Positions 4,276-9,183 of a stretch of DNA of 9,183 bases are shown here, piece after piece. Position 1 is the stretch's first letter, and the number at the start of each line of letters is the position of its first letter. Source of the stretch: a bacterium. GTDB taxonomy: Bacteria; Patescibacteriota; Patescibacteriia; UBA2591; DAOWAM01. The notes under the pieces were generated by a model that saw only the letters and a list, made by a program, of their open reading frames with translations, was not told the origin of the DNA and ran no database searches. Location of the stretch: the NCBI GenBank assembly GCA_030634585.1, contig DAOWAM010000020.1, positions 1 through 9,183 of the forward strand, read 5' to 3'. Both the position numbers and the translations under genes were made by a program.

Positions 4276-5982
4276 ATGTTTATACCGCAACAATTAAAAA
4301 GAATTTTAATTAGTAGTAAATTATTGTCAGAAGATAAATTCGACAAATTATTGATTGCTGCTAATTCGCGAGACATTGATTTAGAAACTTATCTAATAAA
4401 TCAGAAAATTATTAAACAAGCTGATTTATATGAACAAGCAGCCAAATATTGGAAAATCCCGTTAATTAAATTAGGTGGAAAATTAATTGATTCAGAAGTA
4501 TTAAAATTAATTCCCGAATCAGTTGCTCGTTCTCAACAAGTAATTGCCTTTGAAAAAGATGATAAACGATTAAAGGTAGCTAGTCTAAATCCGGAGAACT
4601 TACCTGTTTTTGAATCAATTGCTCGTACTACCGGATTAAAGATAGATTTATATTTGACTACATCTAAAGGTTTAGCCGACGTTCTCGAACAATACAAACA
4701 AAAATTAGAAGATAAAGTAGAGAGTGTCTTAAATAAAGGAAAAGAGACTGTTGGCATGTTGGAAACAAAAGACATAAAGATTTTAGCGCAACATCTACCA
4801 ATTATTAAAATTGTTGATTTAATTTTAGAATATGCGGTTAGACAAGATGCTTCTGATATTCATATCGAACCGCAAGAGCACAAAATGATTGTCCGATTTC
4901 GAGTAGACGGTGTTTTGCGAGATATATTAACTTTAAATCGATCAATTCATTTAGGCATTGTAGCGCGTATTAAGATTTTGTCTGAACTAAAAATTGATGA
5001 GCATCGTTTGCCACAAGATGGTAGATTTAAACAAATGATTTTAGGTGAACGTTTAGACTTTCGTGTTTCTACCTTGCCAACGTATTGGGGAGAGAAAATA
5101 GTCCTTCGTTTATTAAAAGGAGAAAATGCGTTATTGACTTTAAAACAGGTAGGTTTTTCAGATGAACACTTACGGTTAGTAAAAAATTATATTAGCAAAC
5201 CACACGGAATTATCTTTGTGACTGGTCCGACTGGTTCTGGAAAAACGACTACTTTATATACGATGGTCAATATTTTAAATACTTCTAAGGTTAATCTTTG
5301 TACTGTCGAGGACCCAGTTGAATATCAAATTCCGCGAGTTAATCAATGTCAAGCTAATTCGCGTATTGGTTATACTTTTTCTGTTGGTTTGCGGGCATTG
5401 ATGCGACAAGATCCGGACATTATTTTAGTCGGTGAAATTAGAGACAATGAAACCGCTGGTATTGCTATCAATGCGGCAATGACTGGCCATTTAGTATTAA
5501 CAACATTTCACACCAATGATACCGTAACTACATTAGTTAGATTGATCGATATGGGGGTACCACCATTTTTGATTGCTTCAACTTTAAATATCGTTATTGC
5601 TCAAAGATTAGTACGTAAACTTTGTCCTTATTGTCGTCAGGAATATCAATTAACAGATGATGATTTATCAGAAATAAAACGTCAAATTCCCGCTGATGCT
5701 TTTACGCGTCTTTTTCCATCCAATAAGCCAAGACCTAAGTTTTATCGAGCAAAAGGATGCGAACATTGCAATCATGAAGGTTGTCAGGGGCGAGTAGGTA
5801 TTTTTGAGATTTTAGAAATTAACGATACTTTTGCTAATTTAATTATTAAACGCGTGCCTTTAGAGGAATATCGATTAGCGGCAAAACAACAGAAAATGGT
5901 AACGTTGCTAGAAGATGGCCTTGCTAAAGCAAAACAAGGAATTATTTCTATCGAAGAAGTATTACGCGCAGTTAGAGAATAA
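4276..5982 (+). CDS. pilB: Type IV pilus / type II secretion assembly ATPase (PilB/GspE family)
   Basis: This is the cytoplasmic hexameric ATPase that powers pilin (or pseudopilin) polymerisation. The 568-residue length is normal. Residues 1-145 are the MshEN-like N-terminal domain (LLSEDKFDKLL, IPLIKL, LIPESVARSQQVIAF). An N2 domain contains DASDIHIEPQ and VRFRVDGVLRDI (191-217). The RecA-like core has Walker A GPTGSGKT (317-324), the Asp box TVEDPVEY (343-350), Walker B DIILVGEIRD (381-390) with the catalytic Glu387, and the His box LVLTTFHTND (406-415). Zinc-binding CxxC pairs lie at C450/C453 and C495/C498, typical of PilB/GspE and absent from the retraction ATPase PilT. All key residues are intact. 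No pilin, pilC or pilT is in the window, so pilus versus secretion use cannot be settled, but pilus is more likely. It is divergent from the 702-residue gene and followed after four bases by the SEDS gene. Confidence 0.95.
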   Translation: MFIPQQLKRILISSKLLSEDKFDKLLIAANSRDIDLETYLINQKIIKQADLYEQAAKYWKIPLIKLGGKLIDSEVLKLIPESVARSQQVIAFEKDDKRLKVASLNPENLPVFESIARTTGLKIDLYLTTSKGLADVLEQYKQKLEDKVESVLNKGKETVGMLETKDIKILAQHLPIIKIVDLILEYAVRQDASDIHIEPQEHKMIVRFRVDGVLRDILTLNRSIHLGIVARIKILSELKIDEHRLPQDGRFKQMILGERLDFRVSTLPTYWGEKIVLRLLKGENALLTLKQVGFSDEHLRLVKNYISKPHGIIFVTGPTGSGKTTTLYTMVNILNTSKVNLCTVEDPVEYQIPRVNQCQANSRIGYTFSVGLRALMRQDPDIILVGEIRDNETAGIAINAAMTGHLVLTTFHTNDTVTTLVRLIDMGVPPFLIASTLNIVIAQRLVRKLCPYCRQEYQLTDDDLSEIKRQIPADAFTRLFPSNKPRPKFYRAKGCEHCNHEGCQGRVGIFEILEINDTFANLIIKRVPLEEYRLAAKQQKMVTLLEDGLAKAKQGIISIEEVLRAVRE

Positions 5983-5986
5983 AATA

Positions 5987-7078
5987 ATGAAAAAAACTGT
6001 TTTTAATTTAAAACGGTTTGATTGGATATTATTTACAGCGGTAATTTTTATTATTAGCGCTGGTTTAATTGTTCAATATAGCTTATCTTTATTCCAAGAT
6101 AATTTTTTTTATTTTTATCGACAGTTAATTTTTACCGGTATTGGTCTAGGATTATTCTTTTTGCTAATTCATTTAGATTATCATTTTTTTCGTTCTTATA
6201 CATATTGGTTTTATTTACTTGCTTTATTTCTTTTGGTACTTACATTAATTTTTGGTAAAAATTATCGGGGAGTTAAGGGTTGGTTGTCATTCGGTGGAAT
6301 AAATTTTCAAACAGTTGAATTAGTAAAGTTTGTTTTGATTATTATGTTGGCCGATTTTTGGACAAAATATTGTCGTAAAATCTTTCCTATTTGGCGAGTT
6401 GTATTAAGCGCTTGTTTAGTTTGTTTGCCTTTATTATTAGTTTTGAAACAACCAGATATGGGATCGGGAATATTATTAGTTATTTTGTGGGGGATAATGT
6501 TTTTATTAATTAATCGTCGGGCAAAACTTGTTCTGGTTATTAGTGTTTTAGTTATTATTTTATTAACTGTTTCTTGGTTTTTTGTTTTGCGTTCTTATCA
6601 ACAACAGAGAATACTTACTTTTTTAGGTTTGCGTTCTGATCCAATGGGGATAGGATGGCAAGTGAATCAATCATTAATTGCTGTCGGATCGGGAGAATTT
6701 TTAGGGAAAGGACTAGGACAAGGAACACAAAGCCAACTCAATTTTTTACCTGCCGTACGTACGGATTTCATTTTGTCAGCGTTTGCTGAGCAATTTGGTT
6801 TTTTAGGTTGCTCATTTTTAATTATTGCTTTGTTGACTATTCTATATCGTTTTATTAGAATTGCTCGTCAATCTAAGGATCAGTTTGGATTATTTCTAAT
6901 TTTGGGTATCTGTATTGTTTTTTTTACACAAGTATTCATTAATTTTGCAATGAATGTGAGTCTTTTTCCGATTATTGGCATTTCTTTTCCCTTGATGAGT
7001 TATGGGGGAAGTTCCTTAATTATTACTTTTGTTCTATTGGCCGTGGCAGAAAATATTTACCAATTTAATCATTTGTGA
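5987..7078 (+). CDS. rodA: SEDS peptidoglycan glycosyltransferase, RodA/FtsW family (probably RodA)
   Basis: A polytopic (about ten helices) lipid II-polymerising glycosyltransferase that works with a class B PBP. I start at the ATG at 5987 (363 aa), four bases after the pilB stop. A longer reading from 5915 would overlap pilB and add a polar tail. The N-terminus FDWILFTAVIFIISAGLIVQYS is RodA-like. Other family marks are KGWLSFGGINFQTVELVKF (97-115; E111 and K114 of the QPSExxK-type motif), KQPDMGSG (154-161), GWQVNQSLIAVGSGEFLGKGLGQGTQSQLNF (223-253), LPAVRTDFILSAFAEQFGFLG (254-274; D260 at the place of the essential SEDS aspartate), and FPLMSYGGSS (334-343). RodA rather than FtsW is judged from the IAVGSG...GTQSQL block and the N-terminus. 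No partner PBP, mreB or other elongasome gene is in view. It is likely co-transcribed with pilB and stops in TGA. Confidence 0.92.
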   Translation: MKKTVFNLKRFDWILFTAVIFIISAGLIVQYSLSLFQDNFFYFYRQLIFTGIGLGLFFLLIHLDYHFFRSYTYWFYLLALFLLVLTLIFGKNYRGVKGWLSFGGINFQTVELVKFVLIIMLADFWTKYCRKIFPIWRVVLSACLVCLPLLLVLKQPDMGSGILLVILWGIMFLLINRRAKLVLVISVLVIILLTVSWFFVLRSYQQQRILTFLGLRSDPMGIGWQVNQSLIAVGSGEFLGKGLGQGTQSQLNFLPAVRTDFILSAFAEQFGFLGCSFLIIALLTILYRFIRIARQSKDQFGLFLILGICIVFFTQVFINFAMNVSLFPIIGISFPLMSYGGSSLIITFVLLAVAENIYQFNHL

Positions 7079-7084
7079 TAGAAT
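7056..7084 (+). promoter_or_regulatory. Possible promoter of the 7142-9148 gene cluster
   Basis: TTTACC (7056-7061), 17 bases, then TAGAAT (7079-7084) preceded by TGA (extended -10). It overlaps the end of rodA. The expected start is near 7091, with a leader of about 50 bases. The -10 hexamer and TGN are the same as before pilB, which supports it modestly. Confidence 0.42.
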
Positions 7085-7124
7085 AAATCTAATAAGAAAC
7101 GGATAAAAAAAATTAATAATTTAT

Positions 7125-7144
7125 CATTAATCAAAAAATTTATG
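7125..7144 (+). promoter_or_regulatory. SD-less start context like that of rplL
   Basis: CATTAATCAAAAAATTTATG contains the start codon of the 106-residue gene and matches the rplL start region (621-640) at 18 of 20 positions. No SD is present. Confidence 0.35.
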
Positions 7145-7462
7145 TTACAAACCAGTCAGGACATTTTGTTTTTTTGTTTAGCAATATCAATTGTTGGCAT
7201 TGCTGTTTTTATTTGTTTGGCTCTTTATTATTTTATCAGAATGTTAAAACGAGCCAACGACTTTACTAAAGGAATAGATAATTATTTTAAAAAGTTTGAT
7301 GAGATTTTGGAAACAATCAAACAGAAAATAAGCTTAGCTGTACCGATTGGAGTGACAATGAGTAAAGTAATTATTGAAGCAATTAATCTGCTAAAAAATC
7401 GCAGAAAAGAAGCTCAGCAGCTATCATCTGAGGACAAAGACAACATAAAACACAAGAAATAA
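7142..7462 (+). CDS. Small single-pass membrane protein (106 aa), function unknown
   Basis: An N-terminal hydrophobic helix (about 8-32) is followed by a basic RMLKRAND boundary, which suggests the C-terminal part stays in the cytoplasm. Residues 37-85 form a probable amphipathic helix or coiled coil (FTKGIDNYFKKFDEILETIKQKI). The end is very polar (NRRKEAQQLSSEDKDNIKHKK). The layout resembles DUF948-type small membrane proteins, but I cannot assign it to a family. It begins a run of four genes on the same strand with gaps of 9, 6 and 21 bases, so it is probably the first gene of an operon. It has no SD; its start context is nearly that of rplL. Confidence 0.8.
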   Translation: MLQTSQDILFFCLAISIVGIAVFICLALYYFIRMLKRANDFTKGIDNYFKKFDEILETIKQKISLAVPIGVTMSKVIIEAINLLKNRRKEAQQLSSEDKDNIKHKK

Positions 7463-7471
7463 ATTAAACCA

Positions 7472-8362
7472 ATGAATAAAAAAGATGAACTTTCGGTATT
7501 CGGCTCTGCCACGGAAAAAGAAATTCAAGTTAGTAGTTGGTATTTAGCCCATCGACAAAAAATTAAAACAATTTTGTTAATAGTTTTAATTGGAATAAAT
7601 CTCGGTTTATGGGCTTATAGTATTACTCATTTTATTTTGTATTTCTCTAGAACAACGCAACATCAACAAATGTTGTCAGGTATAACACAAAATTTAGTTA
7701 ATACAGATATTATCGAGAAGAATAAACCAAAAGCGCTAAACATTATTGGGCAAGGGGCTTTACGAGGAGATCAGCAGGGCAATTGCTTTAATTATGATTT
7801 TTGGTTTAAAGTTAATAATCCAAACGCTAAATGGGGGATAGTAAAGATAAATTATATTTTTACTTGGCTCAATGGACAAAGTGAAATTAAAGAAAGTTTT
7901 TTATTACCGCAACAAACCAAATATTTATTAACCTTACGTCAATGTCTTACTACTGCACCCCAGGGCGTAAAAGTGAAAATTTTACAAGTTGAATGGCGTC
8001 GTTTATCACAATTAGCATTGGAAGAAATTTCTTATCTGCATTTTCCTATTACTGAAAGTGAGTTTATTGTTGGTAAAAAAACGGAAAATGATAATATATC
8101 TTTAATTATTCCAGATAAATTACAATTTATTGCTCATAATAATACTGTTTATAGTTTTTGGCACGCTGACTTTAATGTTATTTTATTCCAAAATAAAAAA
8201 GTTGTTGGCGTAAATATCGTTAACTTCAAAGAGTTTTTATCTAATCAGGCAAGAGCAGGCACGGTTATTTGGAATAAAAAGATTTCTTTAGTTGATCAAC
8301 AACTGATTGAACCGAACATTAATATTTTCGACAAAGAAAATATTATTTCATTAAAACAATAA
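7472..8362 (+). CDS. Membrane-anchored protein with beta-sandwich-like external domains (296 aa)
   Basis: A short cytoplasmic N-terminus is followed by one transmembrane helix (about 32-57) and a large external part. That part looks like two consecutive beta-rich domains. The first (about 86-195) contains GQGALRGDQQGNCFNYDFWFKVNNPNAKWG and a LLPQQTKYLL turn, with two cysteines (C105, C158) that could form a disulphide. The second (about 208-290) has IIPDKLQFIAHNNTVYSFWHADFNVILFQNKKVVGVNIVNF. The pattern 'VxNPNxxW...IxYxF...NG' and 'VYxFWxxDFxVxLFxxxKVVG' resembles FxLYD/LEA-type beta-sandwich domains, but I infer this from rhythm only. The precise function is unknown; a scaffold or envelope-interaction role is plausible. 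It lies nine bases after the 106-residue gene and six before the next, so all are likely co-transcribed. Confidence 0.78.
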   Translation: MNKKDELSVFGSATEKEIQVSSWYLAHRQKIKTILLIVLIGINLGLWAYSITHFILYFSRTTQHQQMLSGITQNLVNTDIIEKNKPKALNIIGQGALRGDQQGNCFNYDFWFKVNNPNAKWGIVKINYIFTWLNGQSEIKESFLLPQQTKYLLTLRQCLTTAPQGVKVKILQVEWRRLSQLALEEISYLHFPITESEFIVGKKTENDNISLIIPDKLQFIAHNNTVYSFWHADFNVILFQNKKVVGVNIVNFKEFLSNQARAGTVIWNKKISLVDQQLIEPNINIFDKENIISLKQ

Positions 8363-8368
8363 TAGTTT

Positions 8369-8725
8369 ATGAAAAGAGAAAAATACTCTTTTTCCTCAAA
8401 TAATAGATTGGCTAAAGCAATTCATCAATTATTGTCTAAAATCGCGCAATCTTTAGAAAATTCGCCCAAAATATTTTTCAATAAAAAAATTATTCAGCAA
8501 ATTAATCAAAGTGTTATACAATTGATTAAAAAGACAACTAACTTAGGATTAAATAAATCAGTATCGCGCAATAAAAAACAAACGGAGGGCATTGTACAAG
8601 AAGTGGATAAATTGAATTTTCGTTTGGCAACAATTGCTGATATGAAACTTTTACCACAAAAGATTACACAATCATTAATTGGACAATGTCGACAAATAAT
8701 TAAATTTTTAACAAATAAAAAATAA
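8369..8725 (+). CDS. Basic, all-helical protein (118 aa), possible four-helix-bundle family
   Basis: The protein is Lys/Gln/Asn-rich with no membrane segment. Predicted helices are RLAKAIHQLLSKIAQSLEN (13-31), KKIIQQINQSVIQLIKKTTNLGL (39-61), a helix around EGIVQEVDKLNFRLATIADMKLL (73-95), and PQKITQSLIGQCRQIIKFLTNK (96-117). The C-terminal half (LNFRLATIADMKLL, then LIGQCRQIIKFL) resembles the four-helix-bundle group that includes the 23S rRNA intervening-sequence protein and the Avd accessory protein of diversity-generating retroelements. The match is weak, and no reverse transcriptase or template/variable repeats are in the window. It could equally be an unrelated helical protein. Its place in the operon next to membrane proteins gives no clear function. 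No SD is seen; the start context is AATAGTTTATG. Confidence 0.7.
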   Translation: MKREKYSFSSNNRLAKAIHQLLSKIAQSLENSPKIFFNKKIIQQINQSVIQLIKKTTNLGLNKSVSRNKKQTEGIVQEVDKLNFRLATIADMKLLPQKITQSLIGQCRQIIKFLTNKK

Positions 8726-8746
8726 TTAATTATTAACACTAATTTT

Positions 8747-9148
8747 ATGGATGAAGAAAAAAATGTAACCATGTCGGCAAATAATAATTTGCCAGATAGT
8801 GAGATAGAACGGGGAGAGGTAATTGATGAACCAAAAAAAGATTTTGTTCATTGGTCGGAACGAGTTTGGTCTATTTTTGCTTATTTATGGATTCTTTGTT
8901 TAGTCCCTTTTATTGTTAAGCGAGATTCTCGTTTTGTAAGTCACCATGCTCAACAAGGGGTAATGCTTTTTATTGCCGAGGTTATTTTGGGCGTCGTAGT
9001 AATCATCCCTTTGATTGGTTGGTTAATTGGTTTTGTTGGTTGGATTCTTTGTACAGTTTGGTCTATTCATGGCATTATTAGTGCTTTAGCTGGTCGTTTT
9101 TGGCGCGTGCCTTACTTAGGTAAGATAGCAAAGAAAATTGGCTTTTAG
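8747..9148 (+). CDS. DUF4870-like small membrane protein (133 aa)
   Basis: A polar, acidic N-terminal tail (1-35) precedes a compact membrane region with about three helices (38-56, 70-92, 93-115). Family-like marks are SERVWSIFAYLWILCLVPFIVKRDSRFVSHHAQQGVMLFIAEV (37-79), where HHAQQG after the first helix matches the 'xxHAxQGxxLF' motif of DUF4870/Tic20-like proteins, and the ending RVPYLGKIAKKIGF. The biochemical role of the family is not established as far as I know. The start at 8747 lies in a TTTTATG context; an ATG at 8771 (Met9) is a possible alternative, since the tail is poorly constrained. It ends the visible operon. No terminator is seen in the 35 bases left in the window. Confidence 0.85.
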   Translation: MDEEKNVTMSANNNLPDSEIERGEVIDEPKKDFVHWSERVWSIFAYLWILCLVPFIVKRDSRFVSHHAQQGVMLFIAEVILGVVVIIPLIGWLIGFVGWILCTVWSIHGIISALAGRFWRVPYLGKIAKKIGF

Positions 9149-9183
9149 GGATATTGTTATTCATTTGTTTATAAAATAATTAA

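Noticed and set aside
4533..4775. Minus-strand reading frame of 80 codons inside pilB
   Set aside because: It lies wholly within a well-supported gene on the other strand and has no recognisable features.
5915..5986. Longer N-terminus for rodA starting inside pilB
   Set aside because: The extra 24 residues are polar and unlike SEDS N-termini; the ATG at 5987 puts the first membrane helix in its usual place, four bases after pilB.
5987..7078. UGA recoded as glycine (code 25) as in some CPR lineages
   Set aside because: The SEDS protein ends at its expected C-terminus at a TGA, and no recognised protein needs read-through of TGA.
8369..8725. Complete diversity-generating retroelement
   Set aside because: Only a weak Avd-like pattern is present; no reverse transcriptase, template repeat or variable repeat was found in the window.
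8506..8772. Minus-strand reading frame of 88 codons opposite the 118-residue gene
   Set aside because: The plus-strand gene fits the operon spacing; the antisense frame has no start signals and extends over two gene borders.

Overview
The window is strongly AT-rich and uses standard bacterial stops: TAA for nearly all genes, TGA after the SEDS gene, TAG after the last gene. In-frame UGA is never needed to complete a recognised protein, so this is not a UGA-recoding lineage. Most genes lack a Shine-Dalgarno (SD) sequence and start in a TTTATG-like context. Together with compact spacing and several small membrane proteins of a kind I associate with Patescibacteria/CPR genomes, this suggests a Patescibacteria (Parcubacteria-like) chromosome. 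That placement is inference; no marker in the window fixes the phylum.

Layout. (1) 1-1183, plus strand: the 3' part of an L10-type autoregulatory leader, then rplJ (L10) and rplL (L7/L12), closed by a strong hairpin. L7/L12 has an unusual N-terminal extension that carries an internal repeat. (2) 1197-1980, minus strand: two consecutive single-gene cassettes that are clearly a tandem duplication. Each has an upstream TGGGTT/ACCCTGT element, a TTGACA-17-TAATRT promoter with an extended -10, a perfect AGGAGG SD five bases before the start, a 72- or 77-residue protein, and a long hairpin after the stop. The regulatory parts are far better conserved than the proteins. The proteins are unrecognised; their helix-plus-five-strand pattern recalls the Sm/Hfq-like small beta-barrel. 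(3) 1978-2029: an AT-rich inverted-repeat cluster that could fold as a three-way junction. (4) 2089-4197, minus strand: a 702-residue membrane protein with a degenerate PP2C-like N-terminal domain, one transmembrane helix, and an external repeat domain that looks like a beta-propeller. (5) 4276-7078, plus strand and divergent from (4): a type IV pilus/type II secretion assembly ATPase (PilB/GspE) followed four bases later by a RodA/FtsW-family SEDS glycosyltransferase. (6) 7142-9148, plus strand: four tightly spaced genes for small or envelope proteins (single-pass protein, single-pass protein with beta-sandwich-like domains, helical protein, DUF4870-like membrane protein).

How the parts relate. 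Regions 4-6 look like a cell-envelope neighbourhood: pilus motor, wall elongation and membrane-anchored proteins. Region 1 is the standard ribosomal stalk operon with its feedback leader. The least explained part is the duplicated cassette pair between them. It has the only canonical SD sites and the most consensus-like promoters in the window.
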